Part shown: positions 21,227-31,540 of the stretch, one piece after another
How positions within the stretch are numbered: position 1 is the first letter of the stretch
Layout of the letters: each line of letters opens with the position of its first letter
From: Celoporthe dispersa
Taxonomy: Eukaryota > Ascomycota > Sordariomycetes > Diaporthales > Cryphonectriaceae
Length of the DNA stretch: 64,000 nucleotides
Assembly: GCA_016584495.1 (NCBI GenBank)
Contig: WAID01000009.1
Span: forward strand, 930,001 to 994,000
Direction of reading: 5' to 3'
Program-made: the position numbers and the translations under genes
Notes under the pieces: generated by a model
What the model saw: the letters and a program-made list of their open reading frames with translations, nothing else
The model's database searches: none
Told to the model about the DNA's origin: nothing

Positions 21227-22860
21227 ATGATCGGCCGGTCAGCTTTGACGAGGGGGAGCCAAGCTTTGCCCTCCGGCGGCAGGATTGTGCAAAGCTCGCA
21301 CAGAAGCGTGCCTACGCTGCTGCAGCGGGCGCCTCCACCGAGACTGCATCGTTCGACTCGACCGACATCAACGGCATCAAGGTTGCCTCGAGGGACCCCC
21401 GAAGCCCGACCACCCGCCTCTCTGTCGTTGCCAAGGCTGGTACCCGCTACCAGCCCATGCCAGGCTTGTCTGTGGGACTGGAGGAGTTTGCGTTCAAGGC
21501 GAGTCGACCTGTCACGAGTGATCTCGGCGGGAGAGGCCGGGAGAGAGAGGATTGATGAGCTAATTTGTTCCTGCGCCCGCAGAACACCGACAAGCGATCC
21601 GCGCTGAGAATCACGAGGGAGTCTGAGCTGCTGGGAGGTCGATTGAGTGCATACCACACCCGTGAGGCTCTTGTTGTGGAGGCCGCGTTCCTGCGCGACG
21701 ACCTGCCCTACTTCACGGAGCTTCTCGGTGAGGTCATTACCAAGACCAGATATACCAGTACGTGAAAAGGCCCTCCATCGCCGCCCTCCCTGCCCCTCTC
21801 CCCCCCTCCCTTGACGGTTGAAAAGAGGTTGTTGCGTCAGCTGACCTTCCCCGTCCAGCCCATGAGTTCCACGAAGAGGTCGAGCACGTCCTGCACCTGA
21901 AGCAGCACAAGCTGTCCGAGAACGCCCTGGCGCAGGCCCTCGACACTGCCCACGCGGTTGCCTTCCACAAGGGACTAGGCTCCTCCATCTACCCTTCCAC
22001 CTCGACGTCTCTCGGCCCCTACCTGAGCGAGAACAACGTTGCCGCTTTTGCCGCTTCTGTCTACACGAAGCCCAACATCGCGATTGTCGCCGATGGCGCT
22101 ACCCAGGACTCCCTGTCCAAGTGGATCGAGCCCTTCTTCAGGGACGTTCCTCTTCGTCTGCGAGCCCGCTGCAGCTGTTCACCGAGTCCTCCAAGTACTA
22201 CGGTGGCGAGCAGCGCACCTCGCTCTCTGGCTCCAACGCCATGGTCCTCGCCTTCCCCGGCAGCAACCTGTCTGCGGACAAGGCCGACATTGCGATCCTG
22301 ACCGCCCTCCTCGGCGGGGACTCCAGCATCAAGTGGTCTCCTGGCTTCAGCCTCCTCGCCAAGGCTGCCGCCGCCGCCCCCGGCTCTACGATTGCTGCCA
22401 AGAACCTGGCCTACACTGATGCGGGTCTCCTCACGATCCAGATCACCGGAACTCCGCTTGCGGTCCGCAAGGGTGCCGAGGAGGCCGTCAAGGCCGTGAA
22501 GAGCGTTGCCGAGTCTGGTGTGACCAAGGAGCTCCTGACCAAGGCTATTGCCAAGGCCAAGTTCGACCTGCTGTCCGCCAACGAGCTGACCGGTACCGGT
22601 ATGACCGCTGCGGGCAACAGCCTGATCCACGGTGGCAAGATCTTCCAGGTTGCGGAGGCTCTGAAGAGCTATGAGTCAGTGACGGCTGATCAGGTCAAGG
22701 CGGTAAGTCTGAAGACGAGTCCCTCCTGCGCTCCACGGCCAATACTAACACGTTCCCCTCCTAGGCTGCGAAGTCGTTGTTGGATGGCAAGGCGACGGTG
22801 GCATCGACAGGTGATCTTTACGCCCTTCCGTACGCAGAGGAGATCGGCCTCAAGGTATAA
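21227..22860 (+). CDS. QCR2: Cytochrome bc1 complex subunit 2 (core protein 2)
   Basis: This is a matrix-facing core subunit of respiratory complex III, in the M16 peptidase-like fold but without proteolytic activity. Exons: 21227-21498, 21583-21757, 21859-22702 and 22765-22860; 462 aa after two one-base corrections. Markers are KVASRD, TTRLSVVAKAGTRYQPMPG, LRITRESELLGGRLSAYHTR, AFHKGLGSSIYPS, IKWSPGFSLLAKA and LPYAEEIGLKV-stop. Intron 1 has a GC donor (AAG|GCGAGT), required by phase at the K|N junction. Frame breaks lie near 21265-21270, in the presequence (MIGRSALTRGSQAL, then ALRRQDCAKLAQKR), and near 22148-22152, after WIEPFFRDVP. Both look like one missing base. The protein is conserved and needed for respiration, so sequence error is favoured. 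Confidence 0.95.
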
Positions 22861-23436
22861 TGCTCTTGGACGGTTTTATGGGGATCCGGAAAATGTATCA
22901 ACAGTTGGGGCCGCTGTAGAGGAGCTATTTATCAGACACTGTGCACATCGCACTTCTCTAGACAAACACAAGCATCGCAAAAATTTTGTTTTCCTCAGTC
23001 TTTACATCATCCATGGTTTTTATTTGTCTTGGGGAGACGAGGAACAATAATGAGCTCCATAGACACCTGCTGCATCTGAGCTTTTATCCGCCACACCTTA
23101 TGCAATTCTGCCCAGGGAGTCGGATGACTAAGCCGAGTTGCTCCCACGCACCCATGTCACCCTTGAGGTCTCGCAAGCTGTCCCAATGTCGCAAAGCCGC
23201 CTGCAGTCCTTTCCTCAACAACCAAGCAAGTCCCAGGACATTACTGACGAGGGATCAAACAGGTAAGCAGAAAATGGTGTCCAATCCTCTGCTGACCATA
23301 TCGCTCTCGAATGCTAAATCATCAGTACGCCCAGATTTCCTGCGCAGCACCCAAGACCTAACTCAAGCCACTCCTTACCCGAGCGCTCCACCTGTCCTCT
23401 CCTCCATTTACCACGACCACCAAAACCGCAGCCAAC
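22861..23436. other. intergenic QCR2-OST4
   Basis: This is the QCR2 3' flank and the OST4 leader, both genes on the same strand. No other gene was seen. Confidence 0.6.
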
Positions 23437-23595
23437 ATGATTTCCGACGACACCCTCTACAAATTGGCCAACTACCTCGGAAGTGCGGCTGTGCTGCTGA
23501 TCATCCTCTACCACTGGATCGAGGTCAACGCCAAGGGTAACGAGAAAGCCGTCCCCGTCACCCCGGCTGGAAAGCCGGCTGCGACGCTTAAGTGA
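23437..23595 (+). CDS. OST4: Oligosaccharyltransferase subunit 4, 52-aa mini-protein
   Basis: OST4 is a tiny ER membrane subunit that holds Stt3 and Ost3/Ost6 together in the oligosaccharyltransferase, which N-glycosylates proteins. The single exon encodes 52 aa. It starts MISDDTLYKLANYLGSAA, has one transmembrane helix (about residues 10-27, AVLLIILYHW) and a short cytosolic tail ending AATLK. The MISD start and the single helix with LYHWIEVNAK match fungal Ost4; the tail is longer than the 36 aa of yeast. It is easily missed because of its length. The ATG lies after a plausible leader, with AACATG context. Confidence 0.9.
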   Translation: MISDDTLYKLANYLGSAAVLLIILYHWIEVNAKGNEKAVPVTPAGKPAATLK

Positions 23596-24823
23596 TGGGT
23601 TGCATGGCGGCTTGTCTGACTCGGGCAGGGCTGTGAGGGACAGCTATGGCAGAGAGGGTCTGTCTTTTGTGGATAGAATTTCGAGGAGAGGGACGGAGAA
23701 AGAATACTGCATGCAGCATGGACATCATCACGAGCGATGGTTACCCTACCATGCTGTGGGAGCATGCGAGGGCCAGGCTTGACGGAAGTGGTCGCCCGTG
23801 CCACACAGGCGGGGCTCTCTTCACTTGAGGATACATCAGTGGCAATGATACCATAATACGGACCTCCTTGTACAAATAGAGGGTGGAGTGGTCACGCGGT
23901 TCGCGGTGACGAGGCGCTGTTTGTTGTGATCTATTTCAGGGCCTCTCGACTCGTTTTGGGCGCATGCGTAATCACATGCGAGGGTCTGCGATAGAGATAA
24001 AGAATCGACATTCCAAGGTCTACAAACTCGCTGTACGAAGTGATTTCACATCGTACATGTTGGAACAGGGCCATCTCAAGTGGGCTCGTGGTCTTGCATT
24101 GCGACTGCTACGTTGTCGTGATCATAACACTACAATAGTACGTGTTGTACATGGTAGCTACCGTCACAATGTTGTAGATGCTTGCTGTGGTTAGGTGGCT
24201 ACGCTGCGCCCAGGCCTAGATGTGAGGCTAGCACAGGCCACCCTGGCAGCCTGGCCTGGATGGGGCTCTGGCTGGTGACTGGCGGGACGGAACAGGATCC
24301 CTGCAGTTCGCCCCCAGCTCTCCTGCGCGCGACCAGCACAAAAAGCCTCCGTTCCCTTCGCCTCAGCTTTCCCTTGATTCAAACCTCATCCCACCACCCA
24401 ACCGTAAAGGACCGCCATTTCCCACCCCCCTGCCACCATCCTCTTGAAGCCTCCAGCCACTTCTCCAGACGGGCTTCTGTCCTTTCACAACATCACTGCG
24501 CCGAACCAGATCGCCACAAATCCGCGCGATCATATAGCAATAGTCACGCTGTCAAACAGCGCCTGCCATCTTTCTCAGCTGCCTGCCTTCTTCGCCTTTG
24601 TCGCAGCCCATCACAGCTTACGCGACCCAGCTACTTTCATCAACGCGCTGTCTCGCTCCCACGACCAGCCTGTTTAATTAAGAGCCCTTCGCCGAGCGAC
24701 TTCATTCCGTCAACTCGTATCTCTCATTACGAGTCGCAACCAGACACGCGACCCGGCTGCCTACTCCCGTATCCCTCAGATCAGCTACATCCGCTCTTTC
24801 GCCGCCCGACATCAACCCTCAAC
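23596..24823. other. intergenic OST4-YRA1, includes YRA1 leader
   Basis: The last 400 bp or so before the YRA1 ATG are CT- and C-rich with CAACATG at the start, like a fungal 5' leader. A long open frame here runs into YRA1 exon 1 but looks non-coding in composition. Confidence 0.55.
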
Positions 24824-26622
24824 ATGTCTACCAAGCTCAACCAGACTCTCGAGGAGATCCTCAAGACCAACCACAGTGCTGGTCGTGGCCGCGGCGGCCA
24901 CCCTCGCCGCAGCACCAGGCCGACCAAGGCTGTTGCTCCTACTGGCGGCGTCAAGAAGAACACCAAGCCTGTCGGCAAGGCTGCCAAGCAGGCTCCTGCC
25001 AAGGCCACCAAGGGCCCTCGTGGCAGCCAGATCCAGATGAGCAATCTGGTAAGTCAGGCTCGCGACCGCTCTTGTCTGGGCGAGCTTACAGCTAACATTT
25101 GTCGCAGCCCAAGGACGTCTCCGAGACCCAGATCAAGGTATGTGATCGATGAGGCTATTGCAGCCATCCGGGGCTTCTATCGGCATCCACTTCCATCGCG
25201 TATAATATCGACATAAAACCCTTTCCTCGGTCGGACAGATGGCGGTCTTCCATTTCACGCCCACCTACACGGTGGCTTGGTTCTGACCTCAACAAAGTCT
25301 CCTTCCTCGCTCTCCGCGGCGCTCGCTTGCTTTGGCGCTGCGAAGTCGCGTACAGGAAGTCGAGCATCGCGTGTCGCGCAGCACAACAGCATGCTCGGAT
25401 AGCCTGGCAAGCATCCAAAGGAGCGCTGTCTGCGATGAGTCAATCGCGAAAGGGCGTCAGCTCCAGAGTGTCCCCCTCTGCGGACATGTCCTTGGCTGTC
25501 GTCCTTGATGAGAAAACATTCCATCACCTATTTCGCGAGCAAAGCAGTGAGCAGCAGCAGCAGCAGCAACAGCAGCGACGATCTCCGTACCCGACACTCG
25601 CGGCAGCACATACGGCCTTTCCTATCGCGTCAATGGCGGTCTTTCTTCACTACGATTGTCGATAGAGGTGGCCTTTGTGCGAGGCGACGTTGTTTCGCCT
25701 GGGCGGCAGCAGTCTTTTGAGTCGCGGTGATGCAGATCCGAGAGGTGGCTGGACTCTTGAGGGGCTTCTCGGGTCGGGTGTAAAATCTCCGCTTAGAAGA
25801 GAGGCGGATCGGCTTCCGGGCTCTTGGTGGCAGAGACTCCGTACTCTGCTCGGTCCGGCCTGAGTCGTTTGTTAGTTGCCGTGAGGTTGATGGTGGCTCT
25901 TGACAGTTCCTACCACTAACACTCACTGCTTTGCTCGCTCGATACTTGATGCTGGATATTTTTGGTCCCTGCCAAATCACCGGCGAACACCGCGATCACG
26001 ACCAGCGACCTGTCGACCTGCGCGCGCTGGGGATTCTTCTCAGACTGCTTTGCTAACACGTGTTTCTCCCCTGTTCAGGACTACTTCGCAGAGCTCAACA
26101 AGGACACCAAGAAGGGTCCTGTCGGCACTATCGTGAAGCTCGAGTCGTTCTCCAGCGGCACACGTAACATGTTCCAGGTTGCCTTCAGGCAATCTGATGC
26201 CGCCTACAAGGCCCTCGACCGTCTCAAGGACATCAAGATCGATAACAAGCCTATTGATGTGAGTAATACATGCCACCAAGATCTCGGCGATGCCAGAGCT
26301 GACACCATCTTCAGGTCAAGATCCTGGTCTCTGGAGACGCCGTTCCCGAGCCTCCCACCCTGAGCCAGCGCGTCACCAGCGCGCCCAAGTCCGCTGCTGC
26401 CACCAAGGCTACCCCCAAGCCCAAGAAGGCTGCTGTTGGTGCGGGTGTCAAGGACGCCAAAAGGGTCGCGCTGGCCGCGCCAAGAACGCGCGACCAGCCA
26501 AGAAGACGGCCGATGAGCTCGATGCTGAGATGGCTGACTACTTCGACGCCGCCAAAGGCCCCGCCGAGGCGAACGGTGCGGCTGGCAATGGCGATGCTCA
26601 GATGGAGGACGAGATCATGTGA
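24824..26622 (+). CDS. YRA1: ALY/REF-type mRNA export adaptor
   Basis: This nuclear RNA-binding adaptor links spliced or processed mRNA, via Sub2/UAP56, to the Mex67 export receptor. Exons: 24824-25048, 25108-25137, 26079-26258 and 26315-26622; 247 aa after one correction. The N-terminal box KLNQTLEEILKTNHS is followed by RGG-rich basic sequence. The RRM begins SQIQMSNLPKDVSETQIKDY, continues VGTIVKLESFSSGTRNMFQV and ends DIKIDNKPIDVKILVSG. The C-terminal box KTADELDAEMADYFDAA fits the family. An A4 run at 26459-26462 appears one base short: DAK, then KGRAGRAKNARPAKK in the next frame. Intron 2 is 941 bp, far longer than others here, and splits the RRM between helix 1 and the following strand region. 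Confidence 0.93.
25138..26078 (+). other. unusually long (941 bp) intron 2 of YRA1
   Basis: Donor GTATGT, branch-like TGCTAACAC about 25 nt before the CAG acceptor. Other introns in the window are 45-150 bp. It contains a short CAG run at 25555-25570. No clear snoRNA boxes were seen. Confidence 0.85.
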
Positions 26623-28286
26623 GAGGCAGGACTCGGTCATGGGCTGGAGGCAGCAGGCCACATAGGAAACGTGTGGTCGGGTGGTCGGCCTGTTTGCCCA
26701 ACGAGGGTAACAGGGGGGTAGGAAGATACACCCGGGCAGTGCTGTTCTTGCAGAAAGGGCGCATGTCTTTCCTTTTACTTTCCCTTTCCCTTTTTTTCTT
26801 GTAAGGGGGCTCTGTTTTGTCCGATTTCATGACAAGATGCGATCGAGGTGGCATATTGACGATGACCAGAATGGGAAGCTTTCATCGTGAGGAAAACTAA
26901 TGGCGGTTTTGATTGCTAGAGGGGCCTGTTCATGCTTTACCACTACGACTACCATAGCGTAAACTTTGTGGAATGCACGATACATTTTCCGCCCATCTCC
27001 CTTCATATTCGCATCATGGTGATCGTCCCCACTAGACTGCTCAGCCGGTCGCATGTCAGCGTCCACGGCTCACCACACTTACTACCTCGTCGGCTCAACT
27101 CAACAGCAACTAATCTATCCCACACGCTCGCTCAACGACTCACGCACCATGGCCTCGCACTCGTTCATATGCTGACTCTATCCCGCCGCCGTCCTGCCAG
27201 TCTAGTCCCGCCGTGCAACCGTCCGAGCGCTCGTCCCCGTCGGCGCTGATTTTGTGCTGCATGTCCCAGACACGTGTGGGGAGGTCGTCTTTGTTGTCTC
27301 CTAGCCCCCTTACGGTGGAGATATGACTAACAGTGGACACTAGCTTTACTAAACGTAAAACCAGGAGGTTCCAAGGACATGCTCGTCCGGCTTGTGTGCC
27401 AGGAGGATTCTGCGACGGGGCGTCCTCGTGGCCGCCGCGGAGGGGTTCTGTGTGCGTGAAGGTCTCGACTCGTGTGGATGGCAAGCTGGGCCGCAGGCCT
27501 TCCCACGCAGACAGACTAGGAGTGTGGGTGGTATTGATTCGGCTATAACGGGGTTGCTTCAGGTGTGCTACCGGAGCAATTCGCTGGTCTTAAATTGCTG
27601 GGTGAGAGGAGTACCTAGGCGGCTCACCCTTGAAGATAGATTTGAGCATGTCACTGGAGCCTGTCGTATTCTACACACAGCATGTCAGCAGTCTCTAGCT
27701 ACGAGACAGTTTCTCCGGCATACTTCGTCTAGAAACATAGAGCAGGTCGAGAGGACATACAGGACCTGCTGCAGAGCTGCTCCCCTCCTCACCTCCACCC
27801 GAAGCCGCATATGGCAGAGATTGCTTCTACGAATATGGAGGGTCTCGGGAAGGCCGTGAGACGATCGCGCAGACATGGTGAGGGCCATGTAGTCCGCGTG
27901 ATACAGGGACAGTCCCATGGGAGTTGTGGTTGTCGGAAGGTCACCTTGTCCTGCAGGTCCGAGGCCATGTTCGACGCGGCGAAAACAATACAAGACTGGG
28001 CGGCGACACGTGGCAGAACACTTGGGCAGTCAAGGATTGAGAAGGCTGGGTGTTGTTCAATTGCTACGTGGCCATGACCCTGAATCAGATTCGTCGAGGA
28101 GGAAAGACCTCGCCGGGTTTATCTGACGCTCGCTACAAACTTCTCCGAACTCCAGGATCCGCCAAAATGGCAGATGATGTCTCACTCCCACCCCTAGGAA
28201 GTGATTACGTCTCTCTCTCAAAGCTATCATGACAGAGAACCGGGCGCGGATGCGCCTAGATTAAGGTCGAGGTCGACTTTGGTGGC
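26623..28286. other. convergent intergenic YRA1 / SBA1
   Basis: This 1.66-kb region has no well-supported gene. Two minus-strand stretches have some coding character (about 27140-27320 and 27810-27970) and are reported as a weak candidate under findings. Confidence 0.5.
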
Positions 28287-29358
28287 TTAGGCAGCGGCCT
28301 TGCTGCCCTCTGCAGCCTTCGCCTCACCGCCCTTGGCCTCATCACCCTCCAGAGCGGGCATGTCGTCGTCGTCGTCGTCGTCCTCCTCCTCTTCCTCCTC
28401 ACCGCCCATGCCGGCGCCGCCGCCGAGTTTCGAGAAATCGATGCCTCCAAAGTCGTCGCCACCTAGACAGGATCTTGGTCAGCATTCTCGATCTGCGGCC
28501 GTTGCACTTAACTCTTCTTCTGCAGGGACCTAAATGAAACAGGCCTGTGGCTGCTCATCCGAACATGGGATCAAGCTGGCTGTAACGTACCGCCCATACC
28601 CATACCAGGCATTCCTCCTGTAGTTACGTAAGCTTCTCAGCGGGCTGACAACGGGATCCAGAAAAGGGCTGGGTAGGAGAGGTGGGGGGCGGGCGAACAC
28701 CGCAAGAAGCCATCCCAAACGAAGGGGGGAAAGACAGGAGGGACCAGTCCTTTTGGGGGGGGGGGGGAATGCTACGTACCCATGCCACCAAACTGCGAGA
28801 ACTCATCGTCCGCAGCCTCGTTCTGCTCATCCTCATCAACCCACTTGTCGAAGTCAGTGCGAAGGAAATGGACCTTCTTTGACTCCTTGAGCAGGCGGGG
28901 CCAGTAGGCCTCGTTCAGCTCCTTCTTCTGCAGCTTGAGCTCGACATTCTTGCCGGTGTGGTTGACCTTGGAGGCCTTCTCGTCGATCTCGGCGTAGAGC
29001 TCCAGCTCGAGGTGGTAGGTCTTCTTCAGGGTATCGGAGTGGCCGGTAAAGGTCAGGCCGCTGGGCTTGAGGTCGAGCTTCATGCTCGAGGCAGGGACAT
29101 CGGGGACCGTGATTGTCAGGTAGACAAAGTTCTTCTCAGCATCAGTGCTGGATGAGCGCTGCGCCCAGAGGACTGTGTGGATGCGCGCTGTGTATTAGCC
29201 ATGGCATCTGCCAGTCAAGGGGGGGGGGTTGACTGGTGGTCATGCGCGATGAGGCTGAGGCAGCAACAGCGGCGCGCACCAGACAGCTTAGAGCTGTGCA
29301 AGGGCATAAGCATGTGTATCCTATACAACTTACCCTCGGGAGTAGCAGTGGTAGCCAT
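28287..29358 (-). CDS. SBA1: Hsp90 co-chaperone p23
   Basis: p23 binds the ATP-bound Hsp90 dimer and slows ATP hydrolysis, aiding client maturation. Exons: 29334-29358, 28780-29172, 28591-28617 and 28462 down to 28287, encoding 206 aa with consistent phases. A CS domain spans about residues 9-110: VLWAQRSSSTDAEKNFVYLT, LDLKPSGLTFTGH and LNEAYWPRLLKESKKVHFLR, with a WPRL motif and DFDKWVDEDEQ next. The tail is rich in Gly-Met (GGMPGMGMGG, FGGIDFSKLGGGAGMGG) and then acidic, with a run of Glu and Asp, ending EGSKAAA. Such a tail is usual for fungal p23. No break was found. It is head-to-head with VPS24. Confidence 0.95.
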
Positions 29359-30724
29359 CTTTTTCAGGTGTAGAGTGACTGTAGAATATGGGTGTCTGGT
29401 GGGGGGATGCGGCGATCAAATATTTCAGGTTGTGTTGGGGTCACAGCTGCAGGTGAGGTTGGCGGAAGTTTTGAGGTGGGGGCTTGTCCAGCAGATGGCT
29501 GACCTGAGGCAGGGCCTGGCCGGAGGAAATGAGCTTCCAAGGTGACAAAACGCGGGGTACTCTCGGTAGAGGTTCAAACCGCAGGACAGGAAAATGTTCC
29601 CAGGTCCAACGACACACAACTCAGCTGCCTGCTAGTACTTTCTCGACAGGAGAGAACAGGCAGGTCAGTCAGAAGGGGGTATCTCAATACAGGTTCTGAA
29701 GAAAAGGCTGGGAAGGAGAGGGAGGTAGGTTTGCAGGAGAAAAGAAGGCTGGATCAGCACATACATAGTGGCGGCGATGCACGCATGGAACTTTGAGGAA
29801 GCTCACAGATGCTGCAGTGACCTCTCTCACCAGTGTGTGCCGGGGGTACCCTGGACCCTGCAGCTAGTCTCTGCCCGAGGACTCTGGGCAAGGCTGAACG
29901 TACCAAGGGAAGGGCCTGAGCAGCAAGCACTCCAGAGCCTAGGCCCTGCTACAGCCTCAATTCTATGGCATGGTGGCAATCTCTCGTGTCCTGTGCCTGG
30001 ACAGCCAGACAGAGGAGGGGATCTCTACATGCATTCTTGTAGTACATGATCGTATCTGTACAACCTGCGTATCAGGGGAAGGGATCTACTATGGTAATAG
30101 TTTACCTCTGGTCAGGAGAGATCAGACGTGGATTCACCTGGGAGAGTGGTAAGCAACCTGTTCTTGCCTCTGGGCCTGAGGATGTCGCACAGTTCATGAC
30201 AGTGACAGGACTGGCCCTGCATCGCATAGTACAGCTTTTCCATATGCAGAGCCACAGCTTCCATATGCAGAGCCACAGCACGATCATATGCGACCCTCTC
30301 TAGATTTACTCACCGGGACGAAGATGGAGAGCCACCATGGCCTGCTCCCTGAGAGCCCTGCCGGCCTCTGAAAGTCCATCATGCTGGGCATGCGCCTCCC
30401 TGTTGCGCATGCCCAGGCCCAGCCACAGGCCCATCGACCCCATACCGTACAGGCGCTAAGGCAGAGAGCCGCGAGCCGTCCACAGCGTTGGACCTACACC
30501 TGCTACAGTACCTTGGCCGTGCCGTCAGCCGCTGGAATTGACCCACCCGCCGGCTACAGGCGTTACGTCAACCCATCCATCCATCCATCCACCCCATCCA
30601 TCCCGTCGAGGCACACCGACACGCCCGCGCATCGCCAATCTTGAAGAATTGTGTTGAGTCGCGGATCATCACCAGCCGCAGGTCACTTCTGTGTGGACAG
30701 CCGTCTGGAGTCGGACCGCCCGAG
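29359..30724. promoter_or_regulatory. divergent promoter region SBA1 / VPS24
   Basis: This head-to-head interval of 1.37 kb contains a 21-bp tandem duplication (30238-30279) and a CATC run (30571-30600). No gene was seen. Confidence 0.5.
30238..30279. repeat. 21-bp perfect tandem duplication
   Basis: The unit TTCCATATGCAGAGCCACAGC occurs twice without a gap at 30238-30258 and 30259-30279, in the SBA1/VPS24 promoter region. Confidence 0.9.
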
Positions 30725-31540
30725 ATGGAGTCCCTCAAGGCTCTCTTCGTGAAGCCGGACCCAGCAGCACAAGTAAGTCCCTCTCCCTCCAGGGCATCAC
30801 ATCGCTCCATCCAGCGGCCGGAAGGGCTGCCTGCCGAGGGCACAACATGGAGATACTGACATGCCGTCCTCTCCCTGCCTGTCTCTCTGCAGCTCCGAAA
30901 ATGCAACATGATGCTGCGCCAGAACATGCGCAGGCTCGACCGCGACATCGCCTCGGTGAAACAGGCCGAGACCAAGACCAAGAACCTCATCCTCGCGGCC
31001 GACAAGCGCGCACAGAAGGACCCGTCGCGCGCGAGGCAGGCCCAGAAGGAGGCGCGGGAGTTCGCGCGCGAGCTGATCCGGCAGCGCAAGACCTCGGCCC
31101 GCCTCGTCACCGCCAAGGCGCAGCTCAACTCGGTCCAGATGCAGGTCAACGAGGCCTTCGCGGTGCGCAAGATCGAGGGGAGCATCCGCGCGAGCGTCGG
31201 GATCATGAAGGACGTCAACACCCTGATACGGCTGCCCGAGCTGGCGGCGACGATGCAGGAGCTGAGCAAGGAGCTGATGAAGGCCGGGGTCATCGAGGAG
31301 ATGGTCGACGAGACCCTGCCCCAGGATGATGTCCTGCTGGAGGAGGACGAGGAGGCCGAGGGCGAGGTGGACAAGGTGCTGGGCGAGATACTCAAGGGCA
31401 AGATGGAGAAGACGGGCACGATGCCCGCGGCGCCGCCACAGCAGGTCGAGGAGCCGCAGCCCGTGGAGGAGGAGGACGAGGAGGACATGGAGGCCACGAT
31501 GGACCAGATGAGGAACAGGCTGGAGGCCCTGAGGAGCTAG
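30725..31540 (+). CDS. VPS24: ESCRT-III subunit Vps24 (CHMP3)
   Basis: Vps24 caps and bundles Snf7 filaments on endosomes for multivesicular-body budding. Exons: 30725-30772 (MESLKALFVKPDPAAQ) and 30893-31540; 231 aa. A basic helical core follows: LRKCNMMLRQNMRRLDRDIA, then AQLNSVQMQVNEAFAVRKIE and MKDVNTLIRLPELAATMQEL. The acidic half contains VIEEMVDETLPQDD and an EEEDEEDME run. It ends in MRNRLEALRS, a MIM1-like motif for the Vps4 MIT domain. LIRLPEL and the MESLK start favour Vps24 over the paralogue Vps2. The frame is intact. Confidence 0.95.

Noticed and set aside
24182..25216. 344-codon open frame running into YRA1 exon 1
   Set aside because: The upstream part has leader-like composition. 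The YRA1 family starts at the internal ATG (24824), and the frame reads through the first two introns.
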